64,000 nucleotides of DNA from Gordionus sp. m RMFG-2023. Its lineage: Eukaryota; Nematomorpha; Gordioida; Chordodea; Parachordodidae. Shown piece by piece: positions 34,402-44,585 of this stretch (positions within the stretch are counted from its first letter, which is position 1; each line of letters opens with the position of its first letter). A program made the position numbers and the translations under genes. Under the pieces are notes generated by a model. The model saw only the letters and a program-made list of their open reading frames with translations. It was not told where the DNA came from and ran no database searches. The stretch covers positions 30,357,366 to 30,421,365 of the forward strand of contig NC_088777.1 in NCBI RefSeq assembly GCF_954871325.1, read 5' to 3'.

Positions 34402-35365
34402 AACGTTATTCCGTATATACAAATTTTCCTATTTTCAACGTTATTCCGTATATACAACGTTTTTCTTATATTCAACGTTATTCCGTATATACAACGCTTT
34501 TTTTATTTTCAACGTTATTCCGTATATACAACGTTTTTCCTATATTCAACGTTATTCCGTATATACAACGCTTTTTTTATTTGCAACGTTATTCCGTATA
34601 TACAACGCTTTTTTTTATTTTCAACGTTATTCCGTATATACAACGCTTTTCCTATTTTCAACGTTATTCCTTATATACAACGCTTTTTTTTATTTTCAAC
34701 GTTATTCCGTATATACAACGTTTTTCCTATTTTCAACGTTATTCCTTATATACAACGCTTTTTTTATTTTCAACGTTATTCCGTATATACAACGTTTTTC
34801 CTATATTCAACGTTATTCCGTATATACAACGCTTTTTTTATTTGCAACGTTATTCCGTATATACAACGCTTTTTTTTATTTTCAACGTTATTCCGTATAT
34901 ACAACGCTTTTCCTATTTTCAACGTTATTCCTTATATACAACGCTTTTTTTTATTTTCAACGTTATTCCGTATATACAACGCTTTTCCTATTTTCAACGT
35001 TATTCCTTATATACAACGCTTTTTTTTATTTTCAACGTTATTCCGTATATACAACGTTTTTCCTATATTCAACGTTATTCCGTATATACAACGCTTTTTT
35101 TATTTGCAACGTTATTCCGTATATACAACGCTTTTTTTTATTATCAACGTTATTCCGTATATACAACGCTTTTCCTATTTTCAACGTTATTCCTTATATA
35201 CAACGCTTTTTTTTTATTTTCAACGTTATTCAGTATATACAACGCTTTTCCTATTTTCAACATTATTCCTTATATACAACGCTTTTTTTTATTTTCAACG
35301 TTATTCCGTATATACAACGTTTTTCCTATATTCAACGTTATTCCGTATATACAACGCTTTTTTTA
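34402..35365. repeat. 37-base minisatellite in higher-order units
   Basis: About 26 monomers beginning CAACGTTATTCCGTATATAC, each 35-39 bases. Monomer variants recur in the same order every seventh copy. The variant with tail CGTTTTTCCTATATT starts at 34510, 34771, 35033 and 35296, a spacing of 261-263 bases. The long open frames across this segment are a by-product of the repeat. Confidence 0.95.
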
Positions 35366-35439
35366 CTAATTAGTTTTCCCACGTTATTCCAAAAAAAAAA
35401 TATATTTTCCCGTACACGACGTCTGGGGTGCCACTTTTA

Positions 35440-35863
35440 TGTTTATACACCCAAATATTTTATATCCCAATAAATTAGATTCTTTAATGCGGTAACTCTT
35501 TATTATTCTTCAATTAAAATATATTTAATTTATTTCCACTTTTAAAGACACGTCAAAAAAAAATATAATTTACAATCCAAAATTCCAAATATAAAATTCC
35601 AAAAAAATATAAAAAATAAATTCCAATTATGATAATTTTTCCTTTTTTTTTTGTCTTTTATAGATTCACAAAAATAAATATATATTTATTAATAATAAAA
35701 TAAAATAAATTAATTTCTAAAACAATGATGACTCATCCAAATACAATATTAATTTATATAGCGATGATTCATCAAAATTACAAATTTATTTTTAATCCTA
35801 TGATTAGACAAATAATAAAACAGAATAATTTGATCATTAATAAAAATCTTACCCTTCTTGACA
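35440..35863 (-). repeat. 5' LTR of the Ty3/gypsy element
   Basis: Almost identical partner of 27477-27899. Six to eight bases inside it, on the minus strand, TGGCACCCCAGACG begins with TGG as a tRNA-primer site should. I do not assign the tRNA. Confidence 0.92.
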
Positions 35864-36273
35864 ATTTGTATATAAAAAAAATTATCAAAATTGTTCATTT
35901 GAGTATTTTAGGTTTAAAAATGCGTCAATACAATTTATTAGATAATGCATCTTTGTTGAGTATTCATTAACAACGTTACCAATAGCCTATTTAACTTCTC
36001 CAATTAAATTAATAAAAGATTAGAACATAAATATTTTATTTTGCTTTCATAAATCTTAATAATCTTCTGTTGTACAGTTGTAAGAGCCGTTTGATAGATT
36101 TAATATCAGACTCTTTCATTTTTTGAAAATTATCCAATATTCTTGCTATTAATTTACCTTAGTCATATCATAAAGGAATTATTCACAAGAAAATTTGCTG
36201 AACTGTATGAATTATACAATTATTATTTTTTATCAGCTAATTTTTGGACACCTGCTACTGATGTTGTAGGATT
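35864..36273. other. Unassigned AT-rich flank
   Basis: Between the Ty3 element and the MITE. Short minus-strand open stretches have no recognisable motif. Confidence 0.35.
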
Positions 36274-36281
36274 AATCAACT

Positions 36282-36623
36282 CATAGGCGTAGCTGGAGGG
36301 GACCAAGGAGAAATTTGCCTATCGTAAAATTTTAAGATAATAAAAATCCCCCACTCCCTCTCTCATACATAAATGTATACCTATATTACTAAAAAAGAAT
36401 TTAAAGCAGAATTAGTAAAAGTTATTAATATTTACAACGACTTTTCAAAAAGAAAAAAAAGCAATTCTATAAAAAAAATAAGTGAAAACCCATAACAATT
36501 TTTATAAACATATAATATAACAGAAGGACAACAATAAATTGACCTAAAGACTTCCAATAAAATATATGGTGTAAACCCTAATAGCCACCCCTTCCCCTAA
36601 GCAAAATCCTGGCTAAGCCTTTG
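36282..36623. mobile_element. 342-base hAT-type MITE
   Basis: Ends CATAGGCGTAGCTGG and (inverted) CAAAGGCTTAGCCAGG. Flanks AATCAACT (36274-36281) and AATCAATT (36624-36631) differ at one base. No coding sequence. Confidence 0.8.
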
Positions 36624-36631
36624 AATCAATT

Positions 36632-37036
36632 TAGTTTATTAAATTTAATGGATTGAATATGGCCTCTTCTAGTAAATCAATATTATCAAAATATTATGGG
36701 CGCACTAGCCTTTATAATCCCAGGGAGCAACTAAAACCACCCTTATCCCCTATTTTCCCATTTTTCCCGGCCTTCAGGACTTTTTAAAAATATATTATTT
36801 TTAAATTGAAATTTGCAAACTGAACTAATATTAAATTTTATATTTTGTCATGTATTATCCATACATATTAATACTTTCACATAAATAAAACAATACAAGA
36901 CATTTGGTAAGCTAAAATTATATTTTTTAATACAAAATACTTATCTATTTGTTACTATTAAATATTTGCGATTGCAAATATATCAAAAAGCAATAAATAT
37001 TTGTGATTTCGAATATAAAAAACTTTATTATTAAAA
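36632..37036. other. Unassigned AT-rich sequence
   Basis: Right flank of the MITE. I see no gene. A GC-richer patch at 36700-36780 (GGGCGCACTAGCC, CCCAGGGAGC) may be a relic element end. Confidence 0.35.
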
Positions 37037-37041
37037 AATAC

Positions 37042-37492
37042 TAAAGTGTTTCCCCTTCATTATCCAGAATACCATTATATGGATTGTTGATACTGCCAAT
37101 CAGGCTATAGCATTTTAATCTATGCCTATATTTAATCTTATCTTTAATTACATTGGAAAATTTATTAGAATAAGAGATATCTTCAAATTGAGCCTCACTT
37201 AGCTTATATTGTTTCACAAATGAAATATCTTATATATTAATTAATTTACCTATTTTCTTTCTCTTAAATTTTTTGCTTTCAATGTTTATAACTCTCAGAA
37301 CTACAATTACCCTTCTTTTAGTATCTAAAGCATAGTTTGAAATTGCAAAACTGCATTTTAAATGTACTTTGTTCAACTCAAACTCTATCATCGCCTCCTT
37401 CCTATGTTTAAAATATTATCAACATCAATGCTTCTATTTCCATTATTTAATGCATATCAAAATCAATAGCTCTTCTTTCTTCAATATCTAAT
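37042..37492 (-). pseudogene. Unidentified coding-like stretch, last exon or retrocopy
   Basis: I do not recognise this protein. On the minus strand, from about 37400 to 37047, one frame stays open for about 120 codons apart from a single stop. It reads 'MIEFELNKVHLKCSFAIS' then 'RRVIVVLRVINIESKKFK', later 'FEDISYSNKFSNVIKDKIK' and 'SLIGSINNPYNGIL', ending in a stop. Composition is unlike the surrounding AT filler, with charged and hydrophobic residues alternating. Just upstream (37400-37492) a Glu/Arg/Asp-rich unit is repeated twice more at 39470-39790. It could be a decayed host gene with tandemly duplicated exons, or part of an unknown repeat. Confidence 0.4.
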
Positions 37493-38579
37493 TGAAGAAA
37501 GAACGAAGGACGTCGTCGGAGAAGAAGTATAAATATTATTTTATCTCCTTTTATTTCTCTTTTTTAATCAACTATTTATATATTTTTTACAAACTAAAAT
37601 TAGAATATAATATTAAAAAGTTTAAGTTATAAAAATAAAAGTATCACTAAAATAAAAATATAATTTGAATAAGTTAAATGAATGCGCGTTACATAATAAA
37701 CATATACTATTTAATAACCAAAATATATAATATTAATTTCTATTAACATTCTCCCTCTTCTAAAAAGCCTTCCCATAATTTCATCTAAGAAGTCAGAGAG
37801 TTTGTTGTCCAAGTGGTTTATCGTTTTGGTCATCAAGTTGTTTCATAAGTCATTGTAATCGTTGGCTTGTCCCAATCGTTGGTTTGTTTAAATCGTAAGC
37901 TTGATATCCTTATCGTAAGTTGTTTCCATAAATAATGATTTTGTTATATAGCTTGCTTGGTATTACTCAGTTGTTATTATTATCATTTTTCAAAATTGTT
38001 ATTATCAGTAAGTTGCGAATAATGAGAAATAATAATTCATCAAGTTGATATAAAAATTTTTTGCGTTTTAGTTATTTTTTCGCGTTTTAGTGTTTAAATT
38101 TATTTTTATTTATAAATTAATATTTTCAATCCTGAGGTTAAAATATTATTCATATTTCCCTCTCTTTAAGAAAAATTTTTAATTTCACACCCTAGTTTTA
38201 ATTCAGTAAGTGTTTTTTTTAAATAATAATTCTTCATAAGATAATTTTTAGAAAATGATTTTTCTAAAATGATGATGTTTTACATTGTTGTCTTCAAGCC
38301 TTTAAATTTCAAAATCTTTTTATCACATTTATTACTTATTATTTTAATTTTATAATTTTCTAATATCTGCATTATTCTATTTTTTTATTTAATCATGATT
38401 TTTATATATTAAATCTTTTAATTCATGTTTCAATTCAATTACATTTTGATAAATCATATTTCTTGTTTAGGATTTTAATGGTTTAACTTTGTAATATTTT
38501 TAATTATATCTAAGAATTCATCTTTAGGTAATTCAGTTAATTTACACAATTGGTCATAATTCAAGAAATCAAAAATATG

Positions 38580-38750
38580 AAAAATATCAATAGGCATTTC
38601 ACTAAGAAATTCAAAATATCAATAGGCATTTCACTAAGAAATTCAAAATATCAATAGGCATTTCACTAAGAAATTTAAAATATCAATAGGCATTTCACTA
38701 AGAAATTCAAAATATCAATAGGCATTTCACTAAGAAATTCAACTGTTAAT
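38580..38750. repeat. 32-base tandem repeat, five copies
   Basis: The unit AATATCAATAGGCATTTCAC plus 12 more bases recurs with an exact 32-base period (TAGGC at 38591, 38623, 38655, 38687, 38719). It lies inside the small LTR element. Confidence 0.92.
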
Positions 38751-38989
38751 TCATTATTAAGTAAATATTTTTTAAGGCTTTTTATGTATTCAAATATGTC
38801 CATTATGATTGATTTACATTTAAGTTATTTTAATAAGTAAATTTACAACATGCCTTTATCTCGGCATAAAATTTTAATTTATAATAACTTTTCTTCTTGC
38901 GTTGATTTAGAATTATTAGTAAATCATCATTGGTCTCACTATATAGAATTCATAACCTAACGTGCAACTTCCATTGGTTCTTTCTAGGT

Positions 38990-39163
38990 TGTCACATTAG
39001 ATTAGGTGTTGGTCATCATATTGCAGTCCACCACCCAGAGCCAGGACACCATGAAGAAGCTTTTGGCGTGAAAGAACGTGCTAGGGAATTTTCTTGGTTC
39101 TTGGTCATCTCATTAGGTTAGGTAGTCATCTCGTTCAAGTCCACCGCCCAGAGCCGGGCACCA
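38990..39163. repeat. Duplicated leader segment of the small LTR element
   Basis: CACCGCCCAGAGCCGGGCACC (39141-39161, next to the LTR) and CACCACCCAGAGCCAGGACACC (39029-39050) are followed and preceded by matching sequence (TCTCATTAGGTTAGG, TCACATTAGATTAGG). The primer-site region is therefore present twice, about 112 bases apart. Confidence 0.75.
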
Positions 39164-39469
39164 TGAAGAAAGAAAGAAAGGAGGACGTCCTTGGAGAAAA
39201 AGTAAAAATATTATTTTATCTCTTTTTATTTCTCTTTTTTAATCAACTATTTATATATTTTTTACAAACTAAAATTAGAATATAATATTAAAAAGGTTAA
39301 GTTATAAAAATAAAAGTATCACTAAAATAAAAATATAATTTGAATAAGTTAAATGAATGCGCGTTACATAATAAACATATACTATTTAATAACCAAAATA
39401 TATAATATTAATTTATTAATTTCTATAATATAACACTAATAATTATAAAATAAAGAATAAAAGATGTTT

Positions 39470-39790
39470 TAATTAAACATACTTTGTTCAACTCCAACTC
39501 TTTCATTGCTCCCTCTTCTTTAGTCAAAATGTCAACATCAAAATTTTTCCATTTTCATTATTTAAAACATTTATCTCAAAATCAATATCTCTTCTTTCTT
39601 CATTATCTAATAAATATAAAATAAATAAGTAAAACATGTTTTAATTAAATCTAATTTAACTCCAACTCTTTCATTGCCTCCTCTTCTTTTGTCTAAAATA
39701 TTATCAATATTGCTTCCATTTCCAATATTTAAAGCATTCATTTCAAAATCAATTCCTTCTATCATTATTATCAATGAGTAGAGTTATAAC
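39470..39790 (-). repeat. Two further copies of a ~165-base coding-like unit
   Basis: Minus-strand units at about 39475-39610 and 39640-39775 match 37360-37492. They share readings such as 'EERRDIDFEINVLNN' and 'IDFEMNALNIGNGSNIDNIL', then '(K)ELELNKV' in a shifted frame. Removing the LTR element would place three units in tandem. Frame shifts occur within each copy. Confidence 0.6.
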
Positions 39791-41279
39791 AAAGTAGTTT
39801 CGTATACTGGTTTGGATCCTATAAATTTTTTTAGGAAGAGGTATAGTAAATGAAATTTAAAAATGAGTAATATAGTTGATTAGTGATTTTGAACTCGGCT
39901 AACACAAATCACAATATTAAATTGGATTTATATTATTTTCAATTAATAAATGATTATATTTATTTAATTGGGGTTATTTTAAATAAATTAGGCTTCAACC
40001 AGCGTATGCATGACAGGGTTTTTACTGGAATCAAACCCTCCTCAAAAACCTATATTTACCCCCCTAAATTTTTTTTGCTATATTCCCACATTATTAATTA
40101 CATTTTTTATATTATAATGGTACTCCATTCATAAATTTTTAAAGAATAATTTAAAATATGAATACTCTACTACCAACTATCAAAATATTAAGAATCGAGT
40201 CATTTTTTAGAACTTGAATTCAATTAATAATCCCCTCATTTACAATGAATGCATTATTATAGTATTTGGTATAAATGAGTTTATTGATAGTATGCATTAG
40301 AGGTGGGCGTGGGCCTAATTTTTTATTCACGACCCGCCTGCTCACGGTGGCTTTAAAAAAAATTTACGCCCATTCATACTTATCATTAAAAAAATTTTGA
40401 CCCGACCCGCCCGCTCACGACAAGCAATATTTTGATTCACGTTGTCACGCCCGAAAATCCACGGTTTTTTAAATTTTTCAAAACTATTGCTATAATTTTA
40501 CACTTTTTTGAATCCATTCTATTTATTTCCTTAATTTCACAATCCATATTAATAACAAAAAATAAATCCAATCTATAAATCGAAATTTATTTAGAAAAAG
40601 AAGAATGTCCATCTATTTTTATTTCAATTGTGTACGCCTTTCCTTTAATGAGAGATTGGCTGGAGAAAATAACCTTTCACTAGAAGCCGAACTTGCAGCT
40701 GACAAAATTTTACTCGATTATTTTCTCAAAAAAGGAAAATTCCTGCTTCCAAAACTTTAAAATATTGTCTTGTTATTTATCTTATATAAATCTTTCAAGT
40801 TCATTCTCACAGCTTTCATCTGTGATGTTAATGCATCATCAGAACTAAAAATTCTCTAAATTTTTTATTTAGAATATACGGTCTTTTATGAGTATAGGAT
40901 GAATTAGCAAAGTGATAGTTGGTATTGATCATTTAGAATATACCGTTTTTTATGAGTTTAGTAAAAGTCAGAAAAGTTATATATGATAGTTAGCATCGAC
41001 TTATGCATATCATCTAATTTTATATCATTTAGCATTTTTAAGATTGTGTTATATATATCATTTTCTTCTTTTATTAAAAACTTAAGTCTTTTGAAATTCG
41101 GATCTATGATTAGCCTAACTTATGTAGTGGTTGCATAATAATCTTTTAAAAGAAATCTTATTCTGTATTTTAAGGTTATTATAATTGTATCACGTTCAGA
41201 AGGTTAACAAAATTTTATTAATTTATGTTTCCATAGATAAACTTCATTTATTATGGGACGAGAATCTGCTCAGATGATC

Positions 41280-42240
41280 CGAGCATTCTTTAAATATTGA
41301 TAAAAATTTATCTAACTCGCATATGATGCTGATATCATTGTGGCTAATCTATTTAATTCTTGCTTGCTAAACAAGTACACTTGTATTTCAGAATATGATT
41401 TAAAGAAACTCTGTATCATGATACATACAGAGTTCCATATCGTTATTCTTGCTATTACATCTTGTTTAAGGGTGTTGCTTAGTTTGCTATTAGCTGTAGA
41501 TTGTTTGAAATATTGTACTATTTTTTTTACACCATTTATATTTAAGGCTATTTCAGTTAAACAATTGTCAAAAATATAATGCATAATATTATTTAGTATA
41601 TGGCATATACATGCTAGCGTTTCGTCATCTCTGAATGCACTTTTTGCTCCGTTATCACTCACAAATTGTGTTGTTAAACGGCTCGTTTTGAGCCGATTTT
41701 TAAAAACGGCTAATTCAATATTTTATTCAGAAAAATATTGCCTAAGCCTTGAAATTTCGCTAATTGATGTCTGGACCTTTATGCTATCTATGAGCAAAAT
41801 CTTCAGGCTTGCGTAATATTATTTTTAATAAAATATTGAGTTAGCCGTTTTTAAAAATCGGCTCAAATCGAGCCGTTTAACAACACTACTCACAATTATA
41901 CATTTATTTAATTAATTTTCTACTTCTGTATATTTTCCTTAAATAGTATTGACTACACTTTTAATTTTGACGTTTTTTTCATCTATTGCCCTTGTAGCCA
42001 AAACAAATGTTTTTAATTAAAATCCTTAATGATATCCTATAATGGTTAAAAAAACTTAGATTTTTATAGTCATCCGTCCAAATATCAGTGATTAAGTAAT
42101 TATTATTGATCATGCTTTTAATCTTAAATTTTATTTCATGGTATATTTTTTGACCTATAGTATTCATGAGAGTTTTCCGGTTCACAACTTTTATATTTTG
42201 TTATCCATATGTAACACCAACATTTATCTCTTGGCCTAGC
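41280..42240 (-). pseudogene. Hermes/hobo-like hAT transposase fragments
   Basis: The minus-strand stretch 41979-42185 carries 'NNNYLITDIWTDDYKNLSF', the first catalytic Asp region (compare TTDIWTDDYKR). The stretch 41312-41662 carries 'MSDNGAKSAFRDDE' (second Asp), 'CICHILNNIMHYIF', 'VKKIVQYFKQS' and 'SKLSNTLKQDV', all diagnostic of this hAT branch. Between them a 223-base MITE has inserted (41666-41888). The dimerisation domain is not recognised downstream. Frame changes and the insertion make it inactive. Confidence 0.8.
41666..41888. mobile_element. 223-base palindromic MITE, GTGTTGTTAAACGGCT family
   Basis: Almost perfect inverted ends (TTGTGTTGTTAAACGGCTCG and CGAGCCGTTTAACAACACTA), with arms of about 55 bases. 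Flanks CTCACAAA (41658-41665) and CTCACAAT (41889-41896) differ at one base. Relatives occur at 55690-55850 and 57138-57930. Confidence 0.9.
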
Positions 42241-43015
42241 TTGTAAAATCCTTCACTTTCTGTTGCTTATAAAGATTGAAAATCTTTACAAATAAAATAT
42301 AACTGACTTTTCTGTAAAAGGTTTAAGCAAAATTTAGCATAAAGTCTCGCGATAAAAACACATAAACATAAAAAGAAAATAGAACTAACGAAATGAATGC
42401 AGAAGATTTTTAGTTTTCATAAATTATTCTATTTTTAAAAAGAGCTAAATTAAATAAGAAAATACATAATATAATTATAAAATTGCAAATTTATATTTAT
42501 AAAATAATAATTTTAAAAATTAAAATTTCCGTGATTCACGGGAATTTATGTTCACGCCCGATCACGCCCGGGAATAATTTTGGAAAGGCCCGTCACGCCC
42601 AGTCACGCCTTGGAATTTAAAATTTATTCACACTCACGCCGTACATGACCCACCGTGCACGATGGGCACGCCAGCCCGCGCCCACCTCTAGTATGCATAC
42701 CCCCCTTAAAATTAAATTTAAAAGAATAGCATGATATTTATTCTTTTAGAAAATAATGTCTTTGATTGTGTGTATATATAGATTTGGTCGATTATTAGCA
42801 ATATCATTTTATACAAATAAGTCTTTAATAAAAGTATTAATTTATACAGCAATACATTTGCCTTATTTTATCTAAAAATTTAATAAATAACACCCCAATA
42901 AAATAATCCTACCCCTAGCATATCCCCTTTATAAGCCGACCCCCTACCCCCCTCAAAAAAATAACATGCAAACTGTTCCTACCCCTCCTCCCCTCCCCCT
43001 CCCCGTTCATAACTG

Positions 43016-43854
43016 TTACTACCTGATTGATATTTATACATTATTATGTATATAAATACTTTTTATTTGTAATATAATATTTATTTAGTATCAAATTTTA
43101 AAAACTATTAATTTTATAATATGAAAATAAAATGATTAATTCTAAAAAAAATATATATATAAATAATATAAAATTATTATAATTATGAATGATATTGATA
43201 TTCCATTTAAATACATAGAACTTGATTGCAATTCTTAACGTAGTAAATCTAATAAATATAGTCTTATTAATTTTTTAAAAATAATATCAAATCTATAGAT
43301 AATCCATAATTGAATTCTAAAAAAATGGTTCAGGGGGAAATTTTAAATTTTTATTTCGTTCAGAGGGCTATTAGGAAACCAATAGAAAAATTTCATTTAA
43401 GGATATATTCAAATTTTTGAAAGGCCTGAGCTCCTGTGTACACTCCCCCAGTGACGCTACTGCAAAATATCTTACAATTTCTAAAATTTTAGGTGTGGGC
43501 ATTCTATAATTTAAAAAATTAGATAATAATTTTATTATAATTATGTATCTTTACATATTTTTTAAGTTGAAGCTATTTAAATTATTTGAGCGATATTGTC
43601 CATCGCTATTTCACGCATCTAATATTAAATTAGGTTCAAAAAATTGTGAAAATTTGTAGAGAATAAATCTTTAAGAGCATTTTTATTAAAATTTTTGGTT
43701 AGAATCTGTCTCAAAATTATTTTCCAATATTGATTGACGATGTTTTATATTTTAAATAATTTGATAAATTATAAATTTAAATCAAGGCCATAATAGAAAA
43801 TTTATAAAAATATAAATAAATCTTAATATTTTTTTATAGTGAATATTTATTATA
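43016..43854. other. Unassigned AT-rich sequence with one hAT-like end
   Basis: CCCCCAGTGACGCTACTG at about 43447-43464 is an inverted hAT-like terminus, but I could not place its partner. No coding sequence. Confidence 0.4.
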
Positions 43855-44105
43855 TGTTAAAAAAAATAGCGCGTTATCACTATTTTTTTTAGTGTACTAT
43901 CGTTATCGCTATTTTTTTTAACCTAAAAAACGCGTTATCGATCGATATCGCTATTTTTTTAAAGTAGCGCGCTATTTGCCAATTGCCAAAAAAAGAGTAC
44001 GCTATCCCTGTCACTATCTTTTTTAAGTATTAGCTAAACGCTAAAAAAAGAGCGCGTTATCACTATTTTTTTTAAGTAGCGAGTCATTAGTTACGTTAAT
44101 AAAAA
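43855..44105. repeat. GCGTTATC(GCT)ATTTTTTT word cluster
   Basis: About ten occurrences of GCG(T/C)TA(T/C)C and GCTATTTTTTT within 250 bases in both orientations. It resembles the subterminal arrays of the hAT elements here. Terminal tips were not identified. Confidence 0.5.
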
Positions 44106-44585
44106 ATAAGGCACTTAGTAATTCATCAAAAAAAAGGAAGAAAAGAATTTATACATGCTAGAGGATATTTTAAGAATACGGAACGGAAAGTAACAACTAA
44201 TTGATTACAACTGTTTTTTAATTTTAATATTTAATAAACATGTTTAATATTTGTTAAAAAAATTTAATAAAGGGGATGGGGGAGAGAAAGTCAAAGAATT
44301 TTGTATTTTCCTGGCTCGACCCATAATAATTTTAATTTCGAATAAAAATATTTCATATTTCCTAGATCCTTTTTCACAAGTTCCCCACCCTGACACGTAA
44401 AAATATTTTGCAGAAGTTGTGATGCAACTACGCATCTTTTAGTTTACATATGTTTAATCCTGTTGCTCTATTGAATACCCAGTATCTACTTTTCACCGAA
44501 AAAAATATATGATATAAATAAAAATATCTGGCGTCAATGACTGAATTTTTATGTCAATCAGTTTCGTTAATATCCTTTTAGTATC
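44106..44585. other. 5' flank of the SLIMP-like gene
   Basis: AT-rich. 'TATCCTTTTAG' just before the ATG could be a splice acceptor for an upstream non-coding exon, but this is not established. No other gene. Confidence 0.35.

Larger units (their letters stand above)
27477..35863 (-). mobile_element. Ty3/gypsy LTR element, young but broken
   Basis: About 8.4 kb on the minus strand. Two LTRs of about 424 bases (27477-27899 and 35440-35863) start TG and end CA and differ at only a handful of positions, so the insertion is recent. The flanks (ATCTG left if five extra shared bases are counted as LTR, ATTTG right) give a near-match duplication. Gene order from the right is nucleocapsid, protease, RT, RNase H, integrase and a 3' knuckle frame, typical of Ty3. 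The coding region is interrupted about six times. Two tandem-repeat expansions lie inside it. Confidence 0.93.
37493..39435 (-). mobile_element. Small LTR element (about 1.9 kb)
   Basis: LTRs at 37493-37748 and 39164-39435, with TG...CA ends on the minus strand. A perfect 5-base duplication CTAAT (37488-37492 and 39436-39440) flanks the element. A purine-rich GAAGAGGGAGAA abuts the 3' LTR, and TGGTGCCCGGCTCTGGG abuts the 5' LTR as a primer-site candidate. The LTR cores are nearly identical, so it is young. No RT, integrase or protease was recognised in the 1.4 kb interior, so it appears non-autonomous. The family is uncertain (Ty1/copia-like is a guess from the layout). Confidence 0.85.
40298..42690 (-). 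mobile_element. hAT element, TAGAGGTGGGC family
   Basis: Ends TAGAGGTGGGCGTGGGC and (inverted) TAGAGGTGGGCGCGGGC. Flanked by a perfect 8-base duplication GTATGCAT (40290-40297 and 42691-42698). Both ends carry CACGCCCG and GACCCGCC words. The transposase is read from the minus strand. Confidence 0.92.
40000..43015 (+). mobile_element. hAT-type MITE copy 2, split by a hAT insertion
   Basis: The left part 40000-40289 and right part 42699-43015 together correspond to the MITE at 7643-8132 (start CAGCGTATGCATGACAGG, and the same C-rich right end). Flanks do not show a duplication. The hAT at 40298-42690 divides it. Confidence 0.78.

Noticed and set aside
34339-35373. Two overlapping long open frames (344 and 336 codons) of repeated Tyr/Phe/Arg peptides
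   Set aside because: They are translations of the 37-base minisatellite, which lacks in-frame stops in two frames. No domain or start context supports a protein.
38580-38750. Possible CRISPR-like array of 32-base repeats
   Set aside because: Units are directly adjacent without unique spacers and lie in a eukaryotic LTR element.
39883-40134. 83-codon plus-strand frame
   Set aside because: It runs across the left boundary of the MITE at 40000 and has no motif.
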